A DNA stretch of 64,000 nucleotides from Geofilum rhodophaeum. Its GTDB lineage: Bacteria > Bacteroidota > Bacteroidia > Bacteroidales > Marinilabiliaceae. Below, piece after piece: positions 9,300 to 18,716 of the stretch (positions are counted from its first letter, which is position 1; each line of letters begins with the position of its first letter). The stretch lies in contig NZ_MWUJ01000007.1 in assembly GCF_002210225.1 (NCBI RefSeq), positions 120,873-184,872 on the forward strand, in the 5' to 3' direction. The notes beneath the pieces were generated by a model. The model was not told the origin of the DNA, did not search any database, and saw only the letters and a list, made by a program, of their open reading frames with translations. Both the position numbers and the translations under genes were made by a program.

Positions 9300-12140
9300 T
9301 TAAAAACTAAAACGAATACCGGCCTGCACACGCACCCCGTAAAACTCCTCCTGCATGGTGTACTTTTCTTCTCCCTGAAAATAACGTAAAGGGGTATTAA
9401 GCAGATTATTGGCCTCGGCATAAAACTTAAAATTGGGCGTAATGTCGTACGAACCACTCAAATCCAAATGCGTGGACTTATCGTAGTGCCGGTCGTAAAA
9501 GGCCTCCTCGCCAAACTCGTCAACAAAAGCCCCGGCATAATTGAGCGAAGCGCGCAAGGTCAAACGCTTTGACTCGTAATCCAACGCCGCATTCAGTGCA
9601 TGCTCCGGCGTACCCGGCAACTGCACCTCATCATCGCTTCTGCCCTCCAACTGAAAATTCTTCACCTTACTCTGCGTATGCGTATAATTGGTGTAAACGC
9701 CCAGATTGCCTAAAAAGCCGGGCAAAAAATCCAAGCGCCTTTCAAAAGCCGCCTCAAAACCAAACAACTGCGCATCGCCCCCATTGATGGGCTGACTAAA
9801 AGTCTTGTACACCGTACCCTCGTAACCGTAATCAAAATACACCCGGTTAACAAAAAAGTCGTTGATGTCCTTATAAAAAGCGCCCGCCGACACCAAACCC
9901 AGTCCGCTCAGGTACCACTCCCCCATCACATCCAGGTTCATCGAAGTAGCCGCCTCCAAATCCGAATTACCCACACTTATTTCCATATCCTCGTAGTTCA
10001 CCTGCCGATAAGGTACCAGATCGAAATAGCGGGGACGACTCAAAGTATTGGTCCACGCTGCCTTAAGCTTAAGCGCATCGCTCACATTGTACTTCAGCAA
10101 CAACGAAGGCAGCACATTGGCATAGCGCTCACTGCGACTGCCCGTGGCATTCAACTGCTCATCGCCCTGTTCATCTACCAAATAAGTAAAACCACTGTAA
10201 TCGACCTGCGTCTGCTCATAACGCACTCCAGCCACAGTCTGCCACTTAGTGCCCCAACGCTGGTCGTAGCGCACAAAGGCTGCCTGCACCTGCTCCGTTG
10301 CTTCAAAATTACCCGCCAGCTCCTCCAGCAACTGCTCCCTTTCAAAAGCACCACCGTTCAGGTCCAGGTCGCCCAGGAACTCCTTCTTTACAAAACGACC
10401 CGCCGCATAATCGCCCGCCATAAAATCGCTCCGCGACATGTCCCTCATCTGCTCCCCATTCAAAGCCTCCTGCAAAAAGGTCGCCTCATTTACCGGCTCA
10501 AACTCATAAAAATCGTTCTTACGCATCTTCTCCTTCTGCTTCAACTTCGCCCCGAACGACAACAAAGCATTCTCCCCATTATCACTCAAAGGTACACTCA
10601 GCTTAAAACCAAAACTGCGGTCCACATCCTCCGTAATTTGAAATTCCTCCGTCAGCTCCTTCAAATCGAAATTAGCATTCAGGTCGGCCACCTCCGCATC
10701 TTCAACCAACATATTTGGCTTGCGCGTATCGTTCAACAGGGGTTGCACCACCGCATCCTCAGCACTGAAGGATATGTAACGCTCATTGGGCCGCTCCTCC
10801 GAAGCCTTCGAATACGCCGCATTCCAATCCAGTCCCACACGACCAAAATGGTGCGCCCCACCCAAGGAGTAGCTCATCACCATCTGGTCCTCCAAACGTC
10901 GGTATTTATTTTCTTCCACGCCCCCTTTCGTCTCCCTGCGGATCTCACTCTGCCAGGCCAGACGCCCATCGTTATGCCGCAACACATCGTCATTCTCATC
11001 GTGCATCACCTCAATATCCTTGTAGTTCAACCGAAAACGATTCTCCCAGTCCTTACGCCAGTTGTAAATACCCTTCGCCTCCAAACGGTGATTATTGTTA
11101 AAAGCATAATCCAGAGCCATACTGTAACTCTGCCGCTCCCGCTGCACATGGTAAGTCCGCACCTGAAAATCACTTGCGAACACCGCCGAACGCTCCTCAC
11201 CCTGCAACAATTCAGGCTTCTCCACCTTGTCCGCCAGGCGATCCCATTCCGCTTCAATATTGTCCGAGCCCAGACGATGATTGTGGTACGAACCCGATAT
11301 CACCAAACCCAGTCGCTCCTTAAAAAAGCGGTCGCCATACATCAGCGAACCTGTAGCCATAGGCTTGCCCATCAAAAAGTTGTAGCCTGAGCCCAATTGA
11401 CCGGAAATACGACGCGACACCGGGTTCGAACGCGTCACCAAATTCACCGAACCCCCAATAGCATCGCCCTCCATATCGGGCGTAACCACCTTATTCACCT
11501 CAACCATCTGCACCATGTCGGCAGGAATAAGATCAAGCTGAACCGAACGAATCTCCGCTTCTGCAGAAGGCATACGCTCTCCATTTATGGTCACAGAATT
11601 GTATTCGGGGGCCGTCCCCCGAATATGCCCAAAACGCGCCTCCCCCTGGTCGTACTGCACATTAATACCCGGAATCCGCTTTAAAGCATCTCCGATATTC
11701 GCATCGGGAAAACGCTCCACCTGGTCCGAAGCAATCACATTATTGATGTTGACACTGCTTTTCTGACTGTTCATGGCCTTCACACGGCCCTGCAGCGAAC
11801 CACTCACCTTCACCTCCTGCAGCTCTATCCCCTCAACCAGCTTAAAATTCAACTCGTAAGTCTCCGCCGAAGTCTCTGCCACCGCCAGCGGCTCACCCAC
11901 CGTTTCGTAGCCAATGTACTGCACCTCCAAACGGTGCTGCCCCCTCGGCAAATTACTCAAACGATAAAAGCCATTGGCATCGGTTACCGTACCAATGGTA
12001 TTGCCCGCCAAATAAACCACTGCTCCAGGCAGTGGCAAGTCGCTCGAATCAACTACACGACCGCTAACGGAAACGCGCTGCGCCTCCAGGTTCCATCCCA
12101 GCAGCAATACCGCCGCCAGGGTCATCCAAATTTTTCTCAT
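9300..12140 (-). CDS. TonB-dependent receptor, Xanthomonas/Caulobacter type
   Basis: 946 residues with a signal peptide (ends ...NLEAQ), a carboxypeptidase-regulatory-like domain (VSGRVVDSSDLPLPGA, about residues 24-100), a plug (residues about 130-245, with RFPDANIGDALKRIPG and GGSVNLVTR) and a beta-barrel ending in an aromatic residue (GIRFSF). The plug signature SVTINGERMPSAEAE matches the TonB-Xanth-Caul subfamily, not the SusC family, and there is no susD gene beside it. The downstream phytase suggests that phytate or inositol phosphates are the ligand. The promoter region to the right is separated from the previous gene by a strong terminator hairpin. Confidence 0.9.
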   Translation of the reverse strand: MRKIWMTLAAVLLLGWNLEAQRVSVSGRVVDSSDLPLPGAVVYLAGNTIGTVTDANGFYRLSNLPRGQHRLEVQYIGYETVGEPLAVAETSAETYELNFKLVEGIELQEVKVSGSLQGRVKAMNSQKSSVNINNVIASDQVERFPDANIGDALKRIPGINVQYDQGEARFGHIRGTAPEYNSVTINGERMPSAEAEIRSVQLDLIPADMVQMVEVNKVVTPDMEGDAIGGSVNLVTRSNPVSRRISGQLGSGYNFLMGKPMATGSLMYGDRFFKERLGLVISGSYHNHRLGSDNIEAEWDRLADKVEKPELLQGEERSAVFASDFQVRTYHVQRERQSYSMALDYAFNNNHRLEAKGIYNWRKDWENRFRLNYKDIEVMHDENDDVLRHNDGRLAWQSEIRRETKGGVEENKYRRLEDQMVMSYSLGGAHHFGRVGLDWNAAYSKASEERPNERYISFSAEDAVVQPLLNDTRKPNMLVEDAEVADLNANFDLKELTEEFQITEDVDRSFGFKLSVPLSDNGENALLSFGAKLKQKEKMRKNDFYEFEPVNEATFLQEALNGEQMRDMSRSDFMAGDYAAGRFVKKEFLGDLDLNGGAFEREQLLEELAGNFEATEQVQAAFVRYDQRWGTKWQTVAGVRYEQTQVDYSGFTYLVDEQGDEQLNATGSRSERYANVLPSLLLKYNVSDALKLKAAWTNTLSRPRYFDLVPYRQVNYEDMEISVGNSDLEAATSMNLDVMGEWYLSGLGLVSAGAFYKDINDFFVNRVYFDYGYEGTVYKTFSQPINGGDAQLFGFEAAFERRLDFLPGFLGNLGVYTNYTHTQSKVKNFQLEGRSDDEVQLPGTPEHALNAALDYESKRLTLRASLNYAGAFVDEFGEEAFYDRHYDKSTHLDLSGSYDITPNFKFYAEANNLLNTPLRYFQGEEKYTMQEEFYGVRVQAGIRFSF

Positions 12141-12453
12141 TTCAGCTTACTTTGTGGTTATTGTTTTCGCGGCGCAAGGTAGCCGCCCAATAAAAAGTAA
12201 ACCTGAAATCCGTTTTAAGAAAAGTTTAAACAAAAACGTCCTCTGTTAACCTGGCGTTAACAGAGGACGGTAAGTCCCTACGGCCTAATGTTTCAGTCTC
12301 CTAAAACATCAATTTCTTAAGCCAATCTCAAAAATTGTCTCCCTCCGGTTTTGTTTTCTCTACTATTGGCCTACAACACAGCTATAGCGTCAATTGGACC
12401 CAGCCCTCTGTGCTCATTTCAAATTCAAAAACAGAAAGTCGACTACATTACGC
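12141..12453. other. Intergenic region between receptor gene and DUF4349 gene
   Basis: 313 bases with no gene. It holds the promoter region of the TonB-dependent receptor gene (no clear -33/-7 pair found) and a strong terminator hairpin at 12237-12269. Nothing else recognisable was seen in 12270-12453. Confidence 0.6.
12226..12269 (-). terminator. Rho-independent terminator
   Basis: Perfect 14-bp inverted repeat (12237-12250 with 12256-12269, loop of 5). Read on the minus strand it is followed by GTTTTTGTTT. It lies about 185 bases past the stop of the DUF4349 gene and would separate that transcript from the receptor-phytase operon. The repeat contains GTTAAC in both arms, so an operator role cannot be excluded. 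Confidence 0.75.
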
Positions 12454-13350
12454 CTACTTCCTGCCCTTTCTCCGCCTCCACAGCTTCATAACAAAGTAAA
12501 CGATGACTGCCAGGATCAGGAAAAGAGACCAGTTGGTAGCAAGACCAATGATGAAGTTGAGGAAGCGGTCCCACCCTTTGGTCAGGCCTTCCCAGAGGCG
12601 GGTAAAGAAGCCGTCTTCTTCAACCTGGGCCTTCTCATGCTTTATGTGTTGGTAAATTTCGATGTTAAGCGTGCTGTATTTTACACGGTCGTTTAAAAAT
12701 TTGAGGCGACCAACAACACGTTCCACCCCGTTCTCGAGTTCGTCTATGCGCTTCTGTATTTGCAGCATTTCTTCCACATTCTTGGCTTGCTTCAACATTT
12801 CGTTATAGCGTTTCAGAAAGCTGAGTATGTTCTTTTGCCGCAGTTCTAAATCAAGATACTCTTCGGTTACATCACGGGCAGTAATTTGCTTGGAAACAAT
12901 GCGTCCTTCCCCTTCTTCAACACCTTTCACAAAGGCCTCAAAGCGGTCGCTGGGAATACGAATACTTAAGGTGTACGACAAGCGGTTCCAGGCATCCTGG
13001 TATTGCTCATTAGAATAATAGCCCTTGTGTGTTTGGACCAATACATCGAGGCCGGCCTTGGCTTTTTCCACTTCCTTTACCTCAATTTCCATGTCCCCCT
13101 GCCGGATAATAAGAGACTTAACAACTTCGTCGGCGGGATCTTGGTCATCGCCTGTTTCGGAAAAGGATGGTGGCGGTGGTACGACTTCCGCCTGACGGGT
13201 AATGGGAATGATTTCTTCCTCAACTTCCATGTCGTAGAGGGCATTGTCATCCGGAAAGGAATTTTGCTGGCCGCAGGCGGTCAGCAAAAGGAACAAAAAC
13301 ACGCCTGCGGCCACGGATGGGGACAAAAGCGAAGGAATTGGGTTTCTCAT
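12454..13350 (-). CDS. DUF4349 domain lipoprotein
   Basis: 298 residues. A lipoprotein signal (LLLTACGQQ) is followed by an acidic linker, then the DUF4349 core (SLIIRQGDMEIEV ... GYYSNEQY ... LSIRIPSDRFE), a coiled-coil stretch around residues 165-215 (LELRQKNILSFLKRYNEML...IQKRIDELEN), a C-terminal membrane segment (WSLFLILAVIVYFVMKLW) and a basic tail. The family occurs widely in Bacteroidota and Firmicutes with no established function; the layout suggests an envelope protein anchored at both ends. Confidence 0.85.
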   Translation of the reverse strand: MRNPIPSLLSPSVAAGVFLFLLLTACGQQNSFPDDNALYDMEVEEEIIPITRQAEVVPPPPSFSETGDDQDPADEVVKSLIIRQGDMEIEVKEVEKAKAGLDVLVQTHKGYYSNEQYQDAWNRLSYTLSIRIPSDRFEAFVKGVEEGEGRIVSKQITARDVTEEYLDLELRQKNILSFLKRYNEMLKQAKNVEEMLQIQKRIDELENGVERVVGRLKFLNDRVKYSTLNIEIYQHIKHEKAQVEEDGFFTRLWEGLTKGWDRFLNFIIGLATNWSLFLILAVIVYFVMKLWRRRKGRK

Positions 13351-13422
13351 TTTGGGTTGATTTATAGTTGCTGATTTATCTTATCAAAATAACGAAAAAA
13401 AATCCAAATACCAGCCAAATCG

Positions 13423-14415
13423 CTAATCTCTTCGGGCAGCAATAAAATCCTGAACTTGGCCATTCGAAGCGCCGTAGCTGACAATTTTAACATCCAGGGG
13501 CGCTTTGGCAAACCTGGAGAGTGCCAACCCTATCGCATCGAAGATCCATTCGGACTTATTGCCAAATACACCACCACCTACAAGAGTTAAAAACAAGCGC
13601 TTGTTCCCGGTCTTTTTGAAATTTTGTAAGGCGGCATAGAATGTGGCCTCGTAGGTGGCCTCAAGGACAAATCGGGAAAATGCCTCCCATTGCAGAGCGG
13701 GGATATTTGAATAACCGACCGGCAACGCGGAACAATAGCACTGACTTACTTTAATCTTGTCGGCACTAATGGTGACCTCAGCATTGTTTTGCACGCCAAT
13801 ACGCAATTTTCCTTTTAAGGCTTCATAATCAGTTTCAGTTAGCCCGCTCAGTTCCCTGCTTATTGATTTAAGCCCCTCACTAGTTGCCAATGCGTAGCCG
13901 TTGGTCATGGCCCAGAGTTTTCGCTCACGGTTATTTAAAATGGCCCCCACATCGCTTAAGCAATCAATTTGTTTGTGCGCTGTTTGCCCAATTTGAGTGC
14001 CTAAATCAACAAAATAGTTTCTATAGATGGTTCCTGCTCCGCATGCAATGGCACAGGCAGGACCTTGTGTTTTATCGAAATAATAGCCGTTGACGCCCTG
14101 TTCGGGCGTTACATCGGGACTGGCCATTTCAAGCAAATTAAACTGTGACGCTACCTGAAAGGTGGCTCCGTTGTTCTCAGGAAGCGTATGCAACTTTTGA
14201 ACATCAGCAACCACTTCGGACAGCTTAATGTGGCCATTAAGCGGATCCAAAAGCACCGTTCTTCTGAGTTCTTCCAACGATGGCTGATCAAGCCTTCCGT
14301 ACGAAAAAGCAGCGTTATTCACTCTCGAAATAAGATGCTCGCCTTCAACATAAAGGTTGGCCCTAACCTGATCGGGGCTTTCTTCTTTAAAGCCCGTTAA
14401 TTGCTCAAACCACAT
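13423..14415 (-). CDS. Macrodomain-like uncharacterised protein
   Basis: 330 residues, no signal peptide, so cytoplasmic. The centre reads ASQFNLLEMASPDVTPEQG ... TQGPACAIACGAGTIYRNY and the C-terminus has LFLTLVGGGVFGNKSEWI. The glycine-rich FLTLVGGGVFGN strand-loop and the earlier QFNLLE strand resemble ADP-ribose binding macrodomain folds, and related proteins with the GPACAI...YRNY motif are known from protists as well as bacteria. Substrate and role are unknown. It is a single-gene unit: the neighbour downstream is 72 bases away, and the gene upstream is divergent. Confidence 0.6.
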   Translation of the reverse strand: MWFEQLTGFKEESPDQVRANLYVEGEHLISRVNNAAFSYGRLDQPSLEELRRTVLLDPLNGHIKLSEVVADVQKLHTLPENNGATFQVASQFNLLEMASPDVTPEQGVNGYYFDKTQGPACAIACGAGTIYRNYFVDLGTQIGQTAHKQIDCLSDVGAILNNRERKLWAMTNGYALATSEGLKSISRELSGLTETDYEALKGKLRIGVQNNAEVTISADKIKVSQCYCSALPVGYSNIPALQWEAFSRFVLEATYEATFYAALQNFKKTGNKRLFLTLVGGGVFGNKSEWIFDAIGLALSRFAKAPLDVKIVSYGASNGQVQDFIAARRD

Positions 14416-14845
14416 AAGTGTGTACTCTCCAATTTAATAATAGCGCAATCCAGCTTCTAAATTTCACCCAAAGCTACTGCAGCATTTCTTCAGCGCAGCA
14501 TATTATGCCCCGCAAAAACTTTATTACAGGGCTCTATTGGATTAATGAAAAATATCGTTTTCTAATATAATAAAAAACCATTAAATACACTCGCAGCCCT
14601 TGATTAAAGCCGGGCTAAAGAAAAACACTACACTAAAAAGCGAAAAAAACACCCTCCCCCCCCGCAACCTCCACCTCGTCACGGGCCCCTTACAAACAAC
14701 TGACTTCCAGAAGCACCAGAGGCCTTACATCCATTAAAAACCAGCTGTTTAAACATTTCAGGCATCCATCTGTTTGTATCAGTAACCCGGGAGGGTTAAA
14801 AACAATGGTACAACAGCGCATTGTAAACACTAAAACAGAAGAAAA
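14416..14845. other. Divergent intergenic region, 430 bases
   Basis: Lies between the divergently transcribed macrodomain-like gene and yceI-like gene. It contains one -7-like element for the minus strand (14469-14476). No gene, RNA or repeat could be supported in the rest; a run of eight C at about 14653-14660 is the only oddity. Confidence 0.5.
14469..14476 (-). promoter_or_regulatory. Candidate -7 element for macrodomain-like gene
   Basis: TAGCTTTG on the minus strand fits the Bacteroidota consensus TAnnTTTG; it lies about 55 bases before the ATG. No clear -33 TTTG was seen. Confidence 0.35.
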
Positions 14846-15415
14846 ATGAAAAAACTGATGATTATTGGCGCAATGCTTGCGCTTACGGTTGGCACCTATG
14901 CCCAGACACAGTGGAAGGTGGATCCTTATCACTCCTCGCTGAATTTTGAAATTAAGCATTCGGGCATCAGCATGGTAAATGGTAAGTTTACCGACTATAC
15001 GGGGACTTTAACCACGCAGGGGGAGGAACTAAAGGATGCGGCTTTTGATTTTACCGTGCAGGTAAAAAGCATCAATACTGCTGTGGATGCCAGGGACGAG
15101 CATTTGCGGAGTGCCGACTTTTTTGAGGTGGAGACCTACCCCGAAATGACTTTTAAAAGTACAAAGATTGAGAAAACGGCCAATGCAGACCAGTACAAAC
15201 TGTATGGCCAACTCACCATTAAGGGGGTAACCAAAGATGTGGTGGCCGACCTGTACTATGGTGGCAAGGCTGAATCTGACCAGGGTGTAAAAATTGGTTT
15301 AAAGGCCGAGGCGGTGATTGACCGCTTCGACTACAACATTGATTTTGATCCCACCGCTGCGGGTATTGGCAAAGATGTGCACATTAAGGTGCACCTGCAA
15401 TTTGCTAAGCAGTAA
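14846..15415 (+). CDS. YceI family secreted protein
   Basis: 189 residues with a signal peptide (MKKLMIIGAMLALTVGTYAQ). The mature part carries the full YceI lipocalin-like domain: WKVDPYHSSLNFEIKHSGISMVNGKF, DEHLRSADFFEVETYPEMTF, and the C-terminal D-x-x-A-x-G-I-G-K-D-V-H-I-K. The family binds isoprenoid-type ligands in a beta-barrel and is periplasmic. A hairpin terminator follows directly, so this is probably a monocistronic gene. Expression signals upstream are not clear. Confidence 0.92.
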   Translation: MKKLMIIGAMLALTVGTYAQTQWKVDPYHSSLNFEIKHSGISMVNGKFTDYTGTLTTQGEELKDAAFDFTVQVKSINTAVDARDEHLRSADFFEVETYPEMTFKSTKIEKTANADQYKLYGQLTIKGVTKDVVADLYYGGKAESDQGVKIGLKAEAVIDRFDYNIDFDPTAAGIGKDVHIKVHLQFAKQ

Positions 15416-15425
15416 CATACAAAAC

Positions 15426-15465
15426 CGCCCCGTGCCAACTTCTTGTCGACACGGGGCGCTTTGCT
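15426..15465 (+). terminator. Terminator after yceI-like gene
   Basis: 9-bp GC-rich inverted repeat (CGCCCCGTG at 15426-15434 with CACGGGGCG at 15450-15458) 10 bases after the stop, followed by a weak T-rich tail (CTTTGCTTCTT). Confidence 0.6.
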
Positions 15466-15492
15466 TCTTGCTTCAAAATTTCCGGATGCTGC

Positions 15493-16221
15493 CTATGTGG
15501 CCTTAAGGACGTCCGCTTTTATAAAAGATACTTCTTCGAAACTTTCTGATACGGCATACACCTTATAACCATTTTGTTTTAGAGCCTTTACTGCAGCTTT
15601 TGTTTTAAGCATTCCATCTACAAAGCAACGGTCGTGAAATTCGATCAGGATTTGCGTTATAGGCAGCTGGGCACTCAGGATGTTTTCAATGACATCGTAC
15701 TCAGCCCCCTCAATATCCATCTTCAACACATCAATATGCTTATGCCCCAGTTGGGTCATAATGGTTTCCAATGTTTTCACTTCTACTTGAACTACCTTTT
15801 GCGAATCGGTATTCTTCTGCTCAATCAAACTGCCCGACACATACTCGGGGTTGGAAGGAAGGAAAAAATCAACAAGGTCGTTCTTCGGACTGATGCCGAC
15901 TTCAAAAAACCGAAAATTGTCGGGTAGGTTTTGTCCCCTTACCCAATGGATGGATTTGGGGGTGGGGTCGAAACCATAAACCCGACACTGGTGTCTGGCC
16001 ATTACCGCCTGGTCAAAAGACAGGTCTTCTCCTATACCAAAGGAATACACAAGCGATGCTTCGTTCAACAAATTGGGATACAGATAAAACCCGCCGTAGT
16101 CGTTACCGTACCACTCGTGTTTCAACCTCAATCCTTTTCGTAGGTGACTGTATTTCCCGGACAGTTGTAACAGGAAGTGCTTGAGCTTTGCTTTTATTGC
16201 CATGTGCGATAAATAATGCAT
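15493..16221 (-). CDS. FkbM family methyltransferase
   Basis: 242 residues. It carries the SAM-binding methyltransferase hallmark VLKMDIEGAEYDVIENIL (near residue 165) and a preceding FGIGEDLSFD...VYGFDPTPKS strand-loop typical of FkbM enzymes, which O-methylate sugars or other hydroxyls. The start may be ATG 16221 or ATG 16203 (MAIKAKLKHF). It begins only 9 bases after the stop of the GH2 glycosidase gene, so it is probably the last gene of the GH42-GH2 transcript. Substrate unknown. Confidence 0.85.
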   Translation of the reverse strand: MHYLSHMAIKAKLKHFLLQLSGKYSHLRKGLRLKHEWYGNDYGGFYLYPNLLNEASLVYSFGIGEDLSFDQAVMARHQCRVYGFDPTPKSIHWVRGQNLPDNFRFFEVGISPKNDLVDFFLPSNPEYVSGSLIEQKNTDSQKVVQVEVKTLETIMTQLGHKHIDVLKMDIEGAEYDVIENILSAQLPITQILIEFHDRCFVDGMLKTKAAVKALKQNGYKVYAVSESFEEVSFIKADVLKAT

Positions 16222-16230
16222 GCTTAACGC

Positions 16231-18678
16231 CTATTCTGCTGTGCTGCGAAGGGTGAGTTTCTGTGTTTTTAGTCCTTTGCCACTCACCTGAAGGGTTATG
16301 TCGCCGGCCTGCCCGGTCGATTCCACGGTAACCACGAGTTGTCCACTGAAGGCTTTCATGGTGGGTTTATGGAACATTTCGAGGGAGGTGGGGTCGCCGT
16401 TGCAAACCACTTTGAATTTACCGGCTCCGCTTACTTTAAAGTTGAGCTGGTTGGCGGCGGTGGCGCAGAAATTACCGTCTTTATCCACAACCGAAACGGT
16501 AACGTAGCTGAGGTCTTTGCCGTTGGCTTTAATTACGGGGCGGTCGGCTTCTAATTTAACGGTGTGGGCCTTGCCGGCGGTGCGGATTTCTTTCTCGGCG
16601 GCGGGGCGTCCTTCGTCGTCGAAGGCGACGACTTTAACGGTGCCGGGCTCATACTTCACGTCCATCCACATCAGTCGGTAACGCTCCTGCTTACTGCCGT
16701 CTTTGGTTTTGGTACGGATACCCTGACTCTTGCCGTTGATGAAGAGCTCGGCGCTGTTGTAATTGGTGTACACAAATACGGGGGTGACTTCTCCCTCTCG
16801 TCCTTCCCAGTTCCAATGGGGCAATATGTGCAGGGTTTTGTCCTGGGTGTTCCAGCGACTGCGATAGAGGTAGTAGCGGTCCTTGGGCAGTCCCGCCAAG
16901 TCCACTATGCCAAAGTAGGAGCTGCGCGAGGGCCAGTACTCGTTGTAGGGAGTGGGCTCTCCAAGGTAGTCGAAGCCGGTCCATACAAACTCACCAATTA
17001 CCCAATCGTGGTCGTCCTGAAGTACAAAATCGTCTTCGGGGAGATTCGACCAGGGGCAGTATTCCAAATCGTACGAGGAGCTGTGTCCGTCGTTGTAGGT
17101 TTTATTTTTATGTGTTTCGACGGGGAATTTATAAACACCTCGGGAACTAACAGTAGAGGCGGTTTCGGATCCAAGGATGAAGCCTTGGGGAAAGCGCTCA
17201 TAGGCCTCTTCGTACAGGTGTACACGATAATTTAATCCGGGAATGTCAACCAATGCACCAAATCCACTTTCCATAACGGCTTTTACCTGATCCATACCCA
17301 CGGTAACAGGTCGGGTGGGATCTTCGCGGTGGAAGATGTCTTGCAGCCACTTGGCGCGCTTAACGCCGGCGGCACCATGCTGGTCGGGCACTTCGTTGCC
17401 GGAGCTCCACATAACTATGCTGGGGTGGTTGCGCAGTGCACCCACCAGGTTGACCACATCCTTCTCGGCCCACTCGTTAAACCAGCGGTTGTAACCGTTG
17501 GGGACTTTGGCTCGGGCCCATTCGTCGAAGCTCTCGGCCAGAAAAAGGATGCCCATTTCGTCGGCCAGGGCGACTTGCTCCAGGGACGGCATATTGTGGG
17601 CCGATCGCACAGCGTTGGCGCCCATATCTTTCATGATGCGCAACTGACGCTCGAGGGCGGCTTCGTTGACGGCGGCACCGAGGGGACCCAAATCGTGGTG
17701 GAGGCAAACGCCTTTGAATTTAACGACGCGGCCGTTCAACACCAGACCTTTACCGCGCTCGTAAACCACACTGCGAATACCGAAACGTACGGTTTCCTCA
17801 TCGCGCAATTCGTTGTTCTGATAGAGACGCAAACGCGCGTGGTACAAATGAGGGTGATCCAGATCCCAAAGCTGGGGATGGGCTACTCCGAGGTTGAGTT
17901 CCATTTTTTTACCAAACTGCTGGCTGCTGGTCTCCCGGGCAACTACTTTCCCGTCGGGGGCAATGACTTCGGCCTCCAGGCGCAGGTTGTTGCCGGTGAC
18001 TTCGGTCTTTATATTCACCTGGGCCTGCTCTTCGGCTACAAGCGGAGTGGTAATGAAGGTCTTCCAATGATCAAAACTGACCTCATCTTTGACCAGCACC
18101 TGGACTTTTCTGAACAGTCCGGCACCGGGATACCAGCGGCTGGATTCGGGCTGATTTTCGAGGCGGACGGCCAACAGGTTTTCCTGACCGGGCTTCAGAT
18201 AATCGGTGATGTCGAAGTAGAAATAGCTGTAGCCATAGGGCCAATTGCCGACTTTCTCTCCGTTTACCCAAACGTGGGCATCGCTCATAGCGCCGTCGAA
18301 GGTCAGGAGGACTTTCTTGCCTTCCTGGTAGGCGGGCACTTTAAAGGTCTTGCGGTACCAGCCGACTCCTATGTGCGGCAGGGCACCGGTTCTGCCGGTG
18401 CGCAAACGGGCTTCGGTATCCATATCCTGCTCTACCTTGACTACCTGCATATCTACATCACGGTCGAAGGGACCGGCAATGGCCCAATCGTGGGGAACGC
18501 TTACGGTCTCCCACTCTTTAGTATCCAGCTGAGGCTGATGGGCATCGGGTACATCCTGCCGAATAAAATACCAGTCCTTGTCCAGCGTTTGTAAGCTGCG
18601 TTGCTGGGCGCTTGCGGGCAATACTGCCAGACTCAAAATAAAGGAAAGGAGCAAAAATGTTTTGCGCATAATGTTCAA
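16231..18678 (-). CDS. Glycoside hydrolase family 2, secreted beta-galactosidase-like
   Basis: 815 residues with a signal peptide (ends LPASAQQ); the start is ATG 18678 or the in-frame ATG at 18669. Domains in order: GH2 sugar-binding (GWYRKTFKVP, about residues 105-115), immunoglobulin-like domain, TIM barrel with the acid/base motif SSGNEVPDQHG and the nucleophile region FILGSETAST, then a DUF4982-like domain (YTNYNSAELFINGKSQG) and a C-terminal invasin-like domain (VKLEADRPVIKANGKDLSYV). This architecture is that of Bacteroidota beta-galactosidases acting on plant or algal glycans. It lies 38 bases downstream of a GH42 gene on the same strand. Confidence 0.92.
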   Translation of the reverse strand: MNIMRKTFLLLSFILSLAVLPASAQQRSLQTLDKDWYFIRQDVPDAHQPQLDTKEWETVSVPHDWAIAGPFDRDVDMQVVKVEQDMDTEARLRTGRTGALPHIGVGWYRKTFKVPAYQEGKKVLLTFDGAMSDAHVWVNGEKVGNWPYGYSYFYFDITDYLKPGQENLLAVRLENQPESSRWYPGAGLFRKVQVLVKDEVSFDHWKTFITTPLVAEEQAQVNIKTEVTGNNLRLEAEVIAPDGKVVARETSSQQFGKKMELNLGVAHPQLWDLDHPHLYHARLRLYQNNELRDEETVRFGIRSVVYERGKGLVLNGRVVKFKGVCLHHDLGPLGAAVNEAALERQLRIMKDMGANAVRSAHNMPSLEQVALADEMGILFLAESFDEWARAKVPNGYNRWFNEWAEKDVVNLVGALRNHPSIVMWSSGNEVPDQHGAAGVKRAKWLQDIFHREDPTRPVTVGMDQVKAVMESGFGALVDIPGLNYRVHLYEEAYERFPQGFILGSETASTVSSRGVYKFPVETHKNKTYNDGHSSSYDLEYCPWSNLPEDDFVLQDDHDWVIGEFVWTGFDYLGEPTPYNEYWPSRSSYFGIVDLAGLPKDRYYLYRSRWNTQDKTLHILPHWNWEGREGEVTPVFVYTNYNSAELFINGKSQGIRTKTKDGSKQERYRLMWMDVKYEPGTVKVVAFDDEGRPAAEKEIRTAGKAHTVKLEADRPVIKANGKDLSYVTVSVVDKDGNFCATAANQLNFKVSGAGKFKVVCNGDPTSLEMFHKPTMKAFSGQLVVTVESTGQAGDITLQVSGKGLKTQKLTLRSTAE

Positions 18679-18716
18679 TATTTAGTGTTTATGTTGTTAC
18701 TGTATGTCATGCTTCG

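Noticed and set aside
16564..18594. Long plus-strand frames across the GH2 gene
   Set aside because: Antisense shadows; the GH2 protein has its catalytic motifs in order.
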